Shown piece by piece: positions 44,413 to 55,250 of a stretch of DNA of 64,000 bases; the first letter of the stretch is position 1; every line of letters begins with the position of its first letter. Below the pieces are notes generated by a model that made no database searches, was not told the DNA's origin, and saw nothing but the letters and a program-made list of their open reading frames with translations. The translations under genes and the position numbers were made by a program. Source of the stretch: Rehmannia glutinosa (taxonomy: Eukaryota > Streptophyta > Magnoliopsida > Lamiales > Orobanchaceae); NCBI GenBank assembly GCA_016081115.2, contig JABTTQ020001508.1, forward strand, positions 124,001 to 188,000. Reading direction: 5' to 3'.

Positions 44413-45983
44413 ATGGCAACGGACCCCTATGGAATATCAGACTCGGAAATTTCTGAAGACCCACTTGTGCTTCCACAAACTGAAACGCAAAACACCGACT
44501 CAAACCACTCCCTCTGCGTAGTAGGTAAACTCTTAACAGATAAGAATTTCAACACCTTTGCACTCTAGACACGATGAAGAAGATTTGGAAACCGGCTAAA
44601 GGCATGACAGCTAGAGAGATTGAACCAAACCTGTTCTCTTTCCAATTTAATCACCGAAAAGATGTAGATCGTATACTCTCTATGGAACCTTGGCACTTTG
44701 ACAAACAACTGCTAATGTTGCGACAGATCGAAGGGGATACACAACCATCCAAGGTCAGATTCAATAGTGCTCCATTTTGGGTTCGAATCTACGACCTACC
44801 AATGACGGCCAGAACAACATCAGCTTGTCGTGCCATTGGAGACCGAATCGGCAAATTCATGGAGATTGACCCAACCACCACAATCGGATTAAGCAGAAGC
44901 GTGAGAATGAGGGTGCTACTAGACCCTTCGAAACCACTTAGAAGAGGTACAAAAATTACCGTGGCAAATGGAAACACTATCTGGGCATCCTTCAAATACG
45001 AGAGATTACCAATGTTCTGTTTCATCTGCGGAAAAATGGGCCATCTAAAGAGGGATTGTGAATTGACCAACGACGATGAAACGTTCGAAAACCTCACAGA
45101 AGATCAACTACCCTTTGGTGATTGGATTAAAGCATCCCCAATGAAACAAGCTCTAGTAAGCACCGACCCAAAGAATGTCAGAGAAACACCTAAGATAAGA
45201 AAGGGACTATTCCAACCAAGTAATCTTGGGACTCCTTTGACAGGCTCTATGGATCCGTCTTCACAGAGGATAGCCTCGAATGCTGATGTAGATGAAGTAG
45301 CAGAACACCTCGGGAAATGGATAGTTGGTGGAAATAACAAGGATGTGACTGGCAAACCAACGGCAACTGAACCTTCTTCGTCAAAAACGCAACACACACC
45401 CACACCCACCACCCTTCACACCATAAACCTCCAAACAGCTATACTCAAGCCTAATCAACCCAAGCAAACACATACACAACTTATTCCTATCCCACATATC
45501 ACCGATAAGACACCCACACCTGATCTGAACATCCTTCCATATAACCCTCCCCTACCAAATACTGAACTCCCTGTTGAACAAAATACAGCACCCTTACACC
45601 TTAACACCAAGCCAAACCCACCCTACCATCACAATCAATCCCCGTATGAGAACATACCATCTTCATGCAATTTACATCTAACAACATTTCCTCAACCCCA
45701 TTGCCCTATAGAAATACCTAACCAGAAAATTACCACTGTTTCACTACCCCAAACTCAAACCACCCTCCGAACAGTCAAAATAATCAGGAAAAATCTAGAA
45801 ACCCACCCTATCCAACGAAATGAAGTGAGCAATATCCGATCTAACAAAAGAGACAGTACTGATGTTTTCGCTCAAATGGATATTGATCCAAGCCTGAAGA
45901 AAAGAGCTACGACAGACAACAATGAAATGAATTCACGAGATCCAACGGCGGAGGTTGCTACGCAGCCCCGCCGACAACCATGA
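44413..45983 (+). pseudogene. LINE ORF1: DUF4283 and CCHC zinc-knuckle protein, one frameshift
   Basis: The original start is probably ATG 44413 (MATDPYGISDSEISEDPLVL). That frame reads VVGKLLTDKNFNTFAL and hits a stop at 44566. Shifting one base restores the family text DTMKKIWKP in the long frame 44574-45983 (469 codons), so one base seems to be missing near 44565. The long frame has DUF4283 (residues about 1-130), zinc knuckle CFICGKMGHLKRDC (about residues 148-161), then a Pro/Thr/Gln-rich tail. LINE ORF1 proteins bind the element RNA. The stop overlaps the ORF2 start. Confidence 0.92.
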
Positions 45984-47004
45984 GAACCATTAGCTGGAAT
46001 TGTCGCGGGCTTGGGAACCAAGCGACAGTTCGAGCTCTAAAGAAGTTCCTACAATCTGAAAAACCCGATATTGTTTTCCTTATGGAGACGAAGCTGGAGG
46101 CTACTAATATGGAAAAATTAAATAGAAACAAATTGGGTTTTACAGGTTGTTTTCCGGTAAACAGCGTTGGTAAAAGTGGAGGTCTTTGTTTGTTATGGAA
46201 TTCTAACGTGCAAGTGGATTTGATATCGTTCTCTAGTCATCATATTACAAGTAATATCGAGTTGGATCAAAATCAGCAACCATGGGTCTTCTCAGGAATT
46301 TACGGGTGGCCGGATAACTCACAAAAGTGGAAAACGTGTCAACTGATGAGGGATATTAATCCTGGGATAGGGAAACCATGGCTATGTGCAGGGGATTTTA
46401 ATGAGATTATGTGGTCAGTGGAAAAAATAGGGGGAGGTTCAGGTTCGATAATAACATGGAAGAGTTCAGAAACACCATCAACAATTGTGGATTAACTGAT
46501 TTGGGTTTTTCAGGACCTAGATTCACGTGGACAAATATGCAACATGGTGATAATAATATTCAAGAGAGACTTGATCGAGCACTGGCAAATGATGTTTGGA
46601 TTAGCCAATTCCCGTATTATCGCGTCACACACTTGCTCCGTGTTAAGTCTGATCATAATCCTTTAACCATCGAGTTCGATCACCATCCCCTGGGGGCCAA
46701 CAAAACCAATGGTAGACGAAGAAAATTACCTCGATTTGAAAGAATCTGGCTACAACATGCCGAGTGCGAAAAAATGGTTGAGAAGTACTGGAAAGGAGAC
46801 GGGCCTAATATTCCATTCAATACACGAACCAAACAATGCGGGGAATACATGAATAGCTGGGGAAAACACGAATTCGGAAATATTCAAAGGAAAATTAAGG
46901 ACACAAGGGCCCAACTACAAAAGATGCATGAAGCAGTGCAAACACCGTCAGTTGTGAATCAAAGTAGGACATTAGAACTAGAGCTTGACGAGTTACTTAA
47001 ATAG
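45980..47004 (+). pseudogene. LINE ORF2 part 1: endonuclease domain
   Basis: The frame 45980-46495 starts MRTISWNCRGLG and has LMETK (catalytic Glu), GGLCLLW and CAGDFNEI. After a frameshift in 46411-46495 the frame 46411-47004 continues with FTWTNMQ, ERLDRAL and SDHNPL, the last catalytic Asp-His pair of the exonuclease-endonuclease-phosphatase fold. The enzyme nicks the target DNA to prime reverse transcription. All motifs are present, but the frame is split. Confidence 0.93.
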
Positions 47005-48812
47005 AAGAAATACGGTGGATGCAAAGATCCCGTGTGCTGTGGTTAAAGGAGGGAGACAGAAACACGAGTTTCTTCCATCAGAAGGCGTCATCTCGCAGAA
47101 AGCGGAACACGATTGATAAATTGAAAGGCGACGATGGGCTATGGATCGATGACCAGAAAAAAATCTCGCAAAAGCTAACCCAATTCTACAAAGATCTATT
47201 CTCTTCCGTTGCCCCATGTCACGTACACCGAGTCCTTGAGTCTGTCGAGTCATCGATTACTGATGAATTGAATGAAATTATTACTAGACCGCACTCGAGA
47301 AGATGAGGTCATCAAGTCTCTTCAACAGATGCATCCCTCCAAGGCACCGGAAGGCGGTATGCCCCCTTTCTTTATCAAAAATTCTGGAACATCACTAAAA
47401 AGGAAGTTTTGCATACAACACTTAACGTCCTTAATAACGGTCACGACCCCACCTCCATGAATCACACTCATATTGTCTTAATCCCAAAAATAAAAACCCC
47501 TGAACATCCCCAAGATTTTCGACCTATTAGCTTGTCCAATGTTATTATGCGGATTATCTGTAAAACAATTGCTAATAGGATTAAATCCCTTCTTCCCCGT
47601 ATTCTATCCCCCTTTCAAAGCGCTTTTATTCCTGGACGTCTTATTACTGATAACGCGATGACGGCCTACGAAATATTTCATTCTATGAAAAAAAGAAAAA
47701 AAGGTCGTAAAGGGTTTCTCTCATTAAAGTTGGATATGAGTAAAGCTTACGATAGGGTTGAGTGGTCTTTTCTCAAATCAATTATGGAGAAAATGGGTTT
47801 TCATGAATCGTGTATTAACCTTATTTTTAGATGTATCACTACTGTGTCATATTCTATATTGTACAACGGCATTACGACTGGCACATTTTTGCCACAAAGA
47901 GGACTCCGACAGGGAGATCCGTTATCTCCATACTTGTTTTGTTTTCGCATGAAGGTTTCTCTTCCCTACTCAAACAAGCGGAAGCAAATGGGCGAAATTC
48001 ATGGCTTCCAGATCGCACGGGGTGCTCCAAAAATATCTCACCTATTTTTTGCAGATGATAGCCTATTATTTTTCAGAGCCACTATCCCGGAGGGCAAGAA
48101 AATTGCAGATATTATACGAGTATATGAACAGGCCTCTGGGCAAAAAATCAATCTGGAAAAATCTGAACTGTCAGCGAGTAAGAATGTGCCAGCAGAAACA
48201 ATCCAACAAATTAAGACGCAAATGGGGGTCCAAGAAGTTGATAATCACGAGAAATACTTAGGACTACCTATTATCTTTGGGAGATCTAAGAAGCAAATTT
48301 TTCAAAAAGTGGTTGAGAAAGTGCATAGCAAATTAAAATCATGGAAGGAAAAAACATTGTCATGGGCCGGTAAAGAGGTTTTAATCAAATCGGTGGTACA
48401 AGCACTACCATCATATATTATGAGTTGTTTTCTCATACCCATCTCAATCGCACAAGAGATCGAGAAGGCTATAGCACGGTTTTGGTGGGGATACGAACAA
48501 GGAGAAAGAAAATGTCACTGGGCAAGTTGGAGTAAATTGACGACACCAAAGGTGAACGGGGGACTCGGGTTTCGAGAATTCCAATGTTTCAATTTGGCAA
48601 TGTTGGCAAAACAATATTGGAGAATCTTGAATAACCCACAGTCCTTAATAGCTCAAATTTTCAGAAGTAAGTACTACCCGAAAACTGATTTAACCTCGGC
48701 AAAAATTGGGTACCAACCGAGCTATATCTGGCGAAGTCTCTGTGATTCAAGAAAAATTATCGAAGAAGGCACAACATGGAGAATTGGAAATGGGGCATTA
48801 ATTGATATTTGA
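47005..48812 (+). pseudogene. LINE ORF2 part 2: reverse transcriptase domain
   Basis: Frame 47019-47306 gives RSRVLWLKEGDRNTSFFH. After two more shifts, 47409-48812 carries FRPISLSNVIMRIICKTIAN, FQSAFIPGRLITDNA, LKLDMSKAYDRVEW (first catalytic Asp), LRQGDPLSPYLF and FFADDSLLFF (the FADD catalytic motif), then YLGLPIIFGR. Between about 47945 and 47998 the open frame is shifted: the expected EGFSSLLKQAEANGR is found in the next frame, so a compensating pair of indels is present. The frame ends at a TGA near 48810 inside GNGALIDI. Confidence 0.93.
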
Positions 48813-50093
48813 AGAGATAGATGGATCGGGATGGGGGAATGGTTACAACCCAAATCGACGGGGCCGTTTATTGATAATTTTGCCAAGGTAGCCGACCTTA
48901 TTGATCAGGAATCTAAGACTTGGAAAACGGATTTGGTAAAGGCTAGTTTTAATGAAGAAGAAGCAACAAAAATCCTTGCTACACCACTCAGCATACGACT
49001 ACCATAGGATGTCCGATTTTGGAAATTTACAAAACAAGGCTTGTTCTCAGTTAAATCGGCTTACCACCTGGCCACCTCCCTCCATTCAAGTCTCGCTCGA
49101 CAACGCCCTTCATCTAGCTATAGCACACCGTGGTGGAAAAAACAATGGAACATCCAAACCCTCCCAAAGATTAGACATTTTCTCTGGAGGTCTTGCTCGG
49201 ACACATTACCTACTAGAGCAAATCTTATACTGCGAGGTCTCCCGATCGACCCAATCTGTCCCCTTTGCGGCGATGGAATTGAGTCTTTAAATCACCTTAT
49301 GTTGGAATGTAAGGTTACTAATACAGTATGGATTCTCTCTCCCCTCCGCATTGACAATAATAAAAGGCCAATGTCAAATTTTAGGAACCTGCTATGGGAC
49401 TCTCTCACAAACTCGGACCCTGAGGCGACCGCGTTGATAGGCGTTACATGACCTGGTCTATTTGGCAAGCTGCAATGAAAAATGCTTTGAATCGATAGAA
49501 TTTGCGCGCAAAATGTTGTAACCAGAGCACTTAATACCTTCCATGAAATTTTTGATACAACAAGGGCGAATACATCGAAGGTCTCAGGCGAAAACCATAT
49601 CCCCGTTGTGGCGCAACAGAATTGTATAGATATGAAATTATTCACAGACGCAGTAGTATACAAAGATGGCACAATGGGATATGGCGCTATAATGATATAC
49701 GCTGATGGTACTCCGAGAATTGCGTCTAGTAAGAAAGTGAAAATGATGGGAACCAGCACCATGGCGGAGGGGTTAGCAATGATCTGGGCTCTACAGATTG
49801 CTATGAAATATGGCTTATACGGTTTCAAAGTCTTCTCGGACAGCAAAATCTTGATTGACTGCTTAAATAAAGCACACGGTTCGGATGATTACGGAGAAAT
49901 GCTCGCCACTGATATCTTGGCACTAGCAAATAATCTGTCCTGCTCATCCTTTAATTTTATTCCTAGAAATTTGAATAGGAATGCACATTTCCTTGCTCAT
50001 TTGGAACAATCTGTTGATATAGAAAGGGTATGGGAACATAATTTCCCAACCCAACTTTCACTGTTTTCTTCAAGATCTGATGTACCTGGTTGA
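48813..50093 (+). pseudogene. LINE ORF2 part 3: zinc-binding domain and RNase H
   Basis: After the stop at 48810 the text continues RDRWIGMGEWLQP, then FSVKSAYHLATS (49041-49090) and, in 49041-49451, LPKIRHFLWRSCSDTLPTRA and CPLCGDGIESLNHLMLEC, the zinc-binding domain of plant LINE reverse transcriptases. The frame 49608-50093 is an RNase H domain: LFTDAVVYKDG, TMAEGLAMIWAL, VFSDSKILIDCL and NRNAHFLAH give the Asp, Glu, Asp and terminal Asn/His positions. Frame breaks lie near 49000 and 49450-49600. Confidence 0.92.
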
Positions 50094-50154
50094 CTCGATG
50101 AAATGAAGTAATCTTTTTCCCTCAAAAAAAAAAAAAGTCATCAGCCCTTTCTTA

Positions 50155-50908
50155 GAAGGGAAGCACTACTAACACCCCCAAAAATCAAAATCTATTAATA
50201 CACACATCCTCTTAATATACCCCCATATCTTCTTCATAAATAATTTATTTACTTAATACACCCCATTTACACTTCCTCATTAAACTCCAACTCTTAATAT
50301 TCTCTAATTTACCCTTCCGCATTAAAATCCAACTCTTTTCAAAAAGATAAACCTCAATCTTCTCCCACCCATTTACACTAACAAGAATGTTGGAACTCGT
50401 TAAAAAAAAATACTGTTTGGAACTCTATTCTTCTTTGTTTGACGAGGAGGGACTAAAACCAGTAACCATGACTTATATCTACATAGAAATTGGCCAGATT
50501 AATTTAACATTACGAATAGTTGGAATGCACAAATATATATGAAAGTCCCAAAATCGAAAAGCTCTTACAAATCCAAAGTCGATTTGTGTTTGGTCAATCG
50601 AAGGGTCAATCTTGTGTTTGGTTTAATTTTTCTTTTATTGAAAATTTATATTTCATGTTTTGAAATCCCAAAATAAATTTGGTGCAATTTCAAAATTTGT
50701 TATATCTCTACGCAAGATCTAGTCTTTTAATTTATGAAAGGAGAAGAAAAGAATTTGGGTGAGATGGGAAGAAGATTATAAGATTTAAAGGGTGTATTTA
50801 GAAATTTGTAGGGTACTAAGGGCATTTTATCTTTTCAATTAATGATATTTTATAATTAAAAAAGGAGTGTATTAATAGATTTTAGAGGTGTTAATAGCGC
50901 CTCCCTTC
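50155..50908. mobile_element. Harbinger-like MITE (TTA target duplication)
   Basis: The ends GAAGGGAAGCACTACTAACA and the complement of TGTTAATAGCGCCTCCCTTC are imperfect inverted repeats. They are flanked by TTA on both sides (50152-50154, 50909-50911). The 754-bp AT-rich body has no coding potential. A TTA duplication fits the PIF/Harbinger group. The LINE's right target duplication ends at 50150, just outside this element. Confidence 0.65.
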
Positions 50909-50911
50909 TTA

Positions 50912-51525
50912 TAATTATTAAATTCAATTAGTAATGTTAAGAAACATTTATTCACATTTCAGTAGATATAAAGAGTGTTGAATCTTATTTTGCATTTTAT
51001 AAATATAAGGTAAATATATATAGATATATAATTAATCGTAAATCTATATCCAAAAATATTTTGTATATTTTTTGATATGTATACCAAAATAGAGATAGAA
51101 AATGGGGTTAAAAATAGTTTTACATATTGAACAATTGGGACAATGCAGGACAAATCATTTACGTGTATATATTCGAGACTTATTCGAGTATATTTTATCA
51201 CCAGAAAAAAAGAAAAGGCCACAATAAAAAAAAGGAAATCAGAGGCTAGACTTCTTACGTATGATTATCACTATTTTAGAAATCCTCGTCTAGCACCGAT
51301 TAGTCTACACCTAGGCGCTAGACCCTGGCCACTTGTCACCCTACGATTTTCTTTCGATTAGGTTCCACCTAACCCCGCCTAACCCCACCCTAACTCTGCC
51401 TAGGCGCTAGGCCCCAATCTGCCGCCCAACTAGTACTTTTTAGAACACTAATGATTACGAGCGAAGATAGAAACTCGACAAAAAGATTGTCGGCTATTAG
51501 TGTTCATGGACTAAAATAGAAACAG
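50912..51525. other. Gene-free stretch with a CTAGGCGCTAG-type repeat
   Basis: The stretch is AT-rich to 51280. CACCTAGGCGCTAGACC and GCCTAGGCGCTAGGCCCC (51309-51417) are palindromic words seen in plant dispersed repeats. No gene is supported. Confidence 0.5.
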
Positions 51526-51692
51526 TCGGCATGTTTTTTTAGCCCTTTTGGCCAAACAAAAATATTTTTTAGCCATCTTTCAAACACATGACAAGTGAAA
51601 TTCCACAATTGTCCTTTAGCCCTGTTTACCTCCTCTTCGAGTCACAACTGTTCCATAACTCAAAAAATTTAACTTGCCAAAATCTGCGAAAA

Positions 51693-52680
51693 ATGGAGCC
51701 TTTCATCGCTGCACAATTGACTTTGTCTCAGGTATGTATTTCGAACACCTATTTCCTTTACTTTCATGAATTTTGTTGAATTAATTAATCTAGAGTTGTT
51801 TTAGGTTAGGATTCATTGTAGATTTTGTAGAATTTCTAGGTTTTAGACAAATTAGGTGTTAAAGTTGAAAACCTTCACCTGCGTTAATGGTGGTTAGGGT
51901 GGAGATGAAGACGACGAGAGTTTCATCAGTGTAACTCGATGGTCACATATCTAACTCGATATCGAGTTACATGAATACTCGATATTGAGTTAGATGTGAC
52001 TCTCCATCGAGTTACACGTGGATGGCGAGTTACATGTGACTCGATATTCAACCATATATTTAATATGTAACTGGATATTGAGTTACCTGTCGAGTTACAT
52101 GTATCAAGTTACATGTTATCGCCATCCTTGTGTCACTCGTTATCGAGTCACATGTAACTCGATATCGAATTAGAGCTTGACAACAACTATTTTTGTTTTT
52201 TTCAGACAATTAACTTATTCATTCTTTGTGTTGTTGACAGGATAGGGGTTGGAGATGGGGAGCAACTCAGAATTGGAAGGGAAAGTTGAATTGCTATTCC
52301 AAGTTCCGGCTAATATCAGATATAAGGGGCGAGTTGACAACAGCCGGGAATTTAGATCAGTTTAGGGTTGGTCCATTTGGCACTTTTCTGGACTTTGACT
52401 CGGATGCATCTACACGAGCAAGGGGATGTTGTTATTGCTCGGTAGAGAGACCATAGTTGATCAGTCGGAGGGGGGTGAGTAATGGTTCCGTATTGGTGGG
52501 CAGAACATCAGATTTGGCCGACATGAGTTTTGTATGATCACGGGGCTATGCTTTGGCCCATAGACACTTGACCCATGTTTCTCTCACCATCTCCCACCAG
52601 CAGGAGGAGTTTACCATTGGTATTTCAATGGGGAGTCCGTGATAGCGGTCAAGTTATTGTCATCTTTCGCGTAGGCTATT
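51693..52680 (+). pseudogene. Spliced DUF1985-type gene of the Mutator-like element, broken
   Basis: Exon 1 (51693-51731) encodes MEPFIAAQLTLSQ and ends CAG|GTATGT. The intron runs to TTGACAG at 52240. Exon 2 begins 52241 in phase with DRGWRWGATQNWKGKLNCYS, then LTTAGNLDQFRVGPFGTFLD, and stops at 52454 after a frameshift. In another frame QNIRFGRHEFCMITGLCFGP (52501-52560) is the signature of DUF1985. DUF1985 has no known biochemical role and is often found with Ulp1-like protease ORFs in plant TEs. The intact splice sites, with the palindrome array inside the intron, are notable. No Ulp1 protease domain is visible here. Confidence 0.7.
51930..52180. repeat. Array of the palindrome TAACTCGATATCGAGTTA, left
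   Basis: At least ten complete or half units of TAACTCGATATCGAGTTA and ACATGTAACTCG occur here, joined by ACATGT-like linkers. The array lies in the intron of the DUF1985-type gene. The same units recur at 53908-54010. Confidence 0.9.
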
Positions 52681-52689
52681 TTAGAGCAC

Positions 52690-53860
52690 GACCAATCTAA
52701 AGATCGTGTATGTGCAACGAACAAATTCTCAATTTCCTCGACCAGGCAAGTCTAGCATTAAGAACCTCTGATGCATTCGATGTCATGAACCCATAGTGTC
52801 TAACTAGACAACGTGGACGTGCCCATTTTTTCGTTCCTGCCCTAGCCAACTCCTCGTAGGCCTTTTCGTTTGCATTTTGAATCAGACCCATAAACTTCTT
52901 GAATCTTTCAGATGAATAAGCGTACCCAACCTTTTGGTATAAGCTCACCACTTGACCTCAATAATTTCTAATATTTTGCCTCAAGTGATATGTGCATATA
53001 CCATGCGCAGCGTCAGGGTATACACTACCAACTGCATTACTAATACTTTTGTGATGATCGGATACAATGAGGATATTTTCAGGACATCCGTACGTCTTGC
53101 GTAATTGCTTCATAAACCATTCTCATGATTCGTCCTTCTCCTTATCAACTACACCAAATGCTAATGAAAATACTTGTTCACTGTCGTCTTTCGTAACCGC
53201 AACAAACAACACACCTTTAAACTTGCCCTTTAGGTGTGTGCCATCAACAATAATTATAGATCTACATCACTGAATCTCTTACATGCATCTATCATCGTCA
53301 TCAGACTCGTGTAGTGCAATTGTACCAGGATTCTCTTTTTTTAACATGTACAAGAATGCAGGCACATCATATTGCATAGACATTGGTTGAGGCTCCAAGG
53401 TCTGATATTTACTTGGAAAAGTATCGGGCACATCATGTTGCATATAGGTTGGCATGCACTATGGTGGACCATGTATATAATTCCTGCCGTAGTATGAATT
53501 ATATAGATTTAAGGGTATGAATTGAGTGATGACACCATAAGAATAAGATTGAGCAACCATGAGGTTCATAAAACCCTTTGGATTGTGATTTCCGGTGTAC
53601 GAGGTCGCCACCATCCCATGATATTTTGGTTGCAAGGTAACAAATATTCAAGTATCTTTGAAAATTTCAACTACTCGTCGAAGATTTCGTTCACACATAA
53701 TCAAAGATTTAACCTCAGAACCATCCGCAGTTGGCATTAAACGGTGTAATTTGTATTCACATAATCACCGATCAACATTTACAACATTATGAACCATTTC
53801 TGTAGAAACTACCATCCCAAAAACCACTATGGACAATTGTGATTTTATCATCCTCCATCT
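52690..53860 (-). pseudogene. MuDR-type (Mutator-like) transposase, degenerate
   Basis: On the minus strand the start may be ATG near 53850 (MEDDKITIVHSGFWDG). The MULE domain reads IIIVDGTHLKGKFKG (first Asp), VFSLAFGVVDKEKDES, then a stop where a Trp codon is expected, NILIVSDHHKSISNAVG (second Asp), HGICTYHLRQNIRNY and another stop. The frame 52951-52697 gives KKWARPRCLVRHYGFMTSNA with SEVLNARLAWSR, the conserved C-terminal part. The enzyme would cut at the terminal inverted repeats in the nucleus. At least two in-frame stops (about 53129, 52960) and earlier breaks inactivate it. Confidence 0.87.
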
Positions 53861-53907
53861 AAAACCAACACCAACATATTACACACAAAAGAACAGGAAA
53901 AAAAAGT

Positions 53908-54010
53908 CTGACATATAACTCGACATCGAGTTACATGTAACTCGAAGGACATATAACTCGATATCCAGTCACATGTAACTCGCCATCGAGTTATATGTCG
54001 AGTTACAACA
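53908..54010. repeat. Array of the palindrome TAACTCGATATCGAGTTA, right
   Basis: AACTCGACATCGAGTTACAT, AACTCGATATCCAGTCACAT and AACTCGCCATCGAGTTATAT lie in a row, about 60 bases upstream of the transposase start on the minus strand. Confidence 0.9.
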
Positions 54011-54290
54011 TATTGGTGTTCGAAGTTATTTCGATTTGGTTTTTCAAATCTATGGTTTTTAAATCTAGTATATACATAACCCAAACTAACTACGATACTG
54101 AAATGAATAAAGGACGAGCTAGAGATAAAATGCTTACAATATTTCGAGATTCCGTCGAAAAAAATGGCCGCCATAAAAGGATTGTGAGAGAGAGAGATAA
54201 GTGAAAATAGAAAGAGAGGAAGGTAACCTAATGTAATATGCTTAAAGAGTATTAATGTTATTTGCTTGGCCAAGATGGTTAAAAAACATG

Positions 54291-54590
54291 TGTTTTCAAA
54301 AGATGACTAGTTTTCATTTTTTCATTATGGAATGGGCCATTTTGACCCATTTCCACAAATAAAAATCATGTTGTTGCTATATCTAAGTACATCAAATGCA
54401 TCAATATTTTATGTCGTCAACTTGAGTTTGAAATGAAAATTCAACTCAGATTGCTTGATTGCACATGCACCCTTTTCACCAACAATTTACATGAACAAAA
54501 GAGTTAGTATTAGTTAGTCAAACTGGAATTTTTTTCTTAGATGGCACTACCTGGACAAGAAAACAGAAAGGATCATAAATACACTCAAAA
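54291..54590. other. Gene-free stretch between Mutator-like ends
   Basis: This includes AATGGGCCATTTTGACCCATT (54340-54360), an imperfect palindrome that may be the outer edge of the Mutator-like terminal repeat. No gene was seen. Confidence 0.45.
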
Positions 54591-54599
54591 CAACATTTT

Positions 54600-54900
54600 G
54601 TTAAGACTCCGTCGTATTTTTGGTATTTTTTTTATTACAAAAATTATTTTTAGCTATGCTTTTCAAAAATATAGTTTTAGCCATTTTTTAGTTCAGATGT
54701 TCATTTTGCCCTTTTTCTCATTTTTGAGGACCAGTACATTACTCGGTACAGAGTTATGTAAAAGGCCAAATACCTCACTAGAGAATACATGAAGGATATG
54801 ATCGTCAGTTTTTAGTCAAAATGGCTAAAAAACATGTGCTTACGAAACATTGTTATTTTTCATTTTCACAAACAAAAGTGGTCAATTTGCCATATTACCA
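54600..54900. mobile_element. MITE related to the Mutator-like element
   Basis: TTTTAGCCATTTTTTAGTTCAG (54673-54694) and GTCAAAATGGCTAAAAAACATG (54814-54835) are inverted copies carrying the same AGCCATTTT core as the ends of the element at 51.5-54.3 kb. The flanks (TTTGTTTGTGAAAATGAAAA on the minus strand) also match. It has no coding capacity. Confidence 0.55.
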
Positions 54901-55250
54901 CTTTTATTAATCATCCTAAAAAATCCAGTTTATTAATCGAAATTTCAATAGAATTACTTAATTACTAACGTAAGCATGCAATATGCATGTCCAAACCAAT
55001 TCTTAGTCCACGCCACCGATCGATATTTCATTCAATAAAGATACAACACTACTACAAAAAGGGGATTTGACATCGGTTTAGGAGCATTTTCTACATTGGT
55101 TTTACAACCGATGTAGAATCTAGTGTGGTAGAAAGTCCTACTTTCTACATCGGTTTTACAACCAATGTAAAAATTCCCACTCTACATCGGTTGTGTGTTT
55201 TTAACTGATGTAGAATGTTACCCAAATAACATAAAATTTATTTGAATCGA

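Larger units (their letters stand above)
44060..50135 (+). mobile_element. Plant L1-type LINE, full length but inactivated
   Basis: The element is bounded by a 15-bp target duplication with one mismatch: AGTCATTAGCCCTTT at 44045-44059 and AGTCATCAGCCCTTT at 50136-50150. It ends with a poly(A) tail (about 50124-50135) and starts with a GC-neutral 5' UTR. It has ORF1 (nucleic-acid-binding, DUF4283 and zinc knuckle) and ORF2 (endonuclease, reverse transcriptase, zinc-binding domain, RNase H). A near-intact TSD and long open segments suggest a fairly recent insertion. Several frameshifts and stops block mobility. Confidence 0.95.
51530..54290. mobile_element. Mutator-like transposon with transposase pseudogene and DUF1985 gene
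   Basis: Inverted-repeat text CATGTTTTTTTAGCCC then TTTTGGCCAAACAAA at the left (51531-51561) matches the complement of the right side (TTTGCTTGGCCAAGATGG, then TTAAAAAACATG, 54249-54282). Inside are a plus-strand DUF1985 gene and a minus-strand MuDR-type transposase relic, arranged convergently. DUF1985 together with a Mutator transposase is known in plant Mutator-like elements carrying Ulp1-type ORFs. The exact outer ends and the 9-bp duplication were not resolved. Confidence 0.72.

Noticed and set aside
51930..52180. CRISPR-like repeat-spacer array
   Set aside because: The units are whole palindromes with short repeated linkers inside a transposon intron; there are no spacers and no cas genes.
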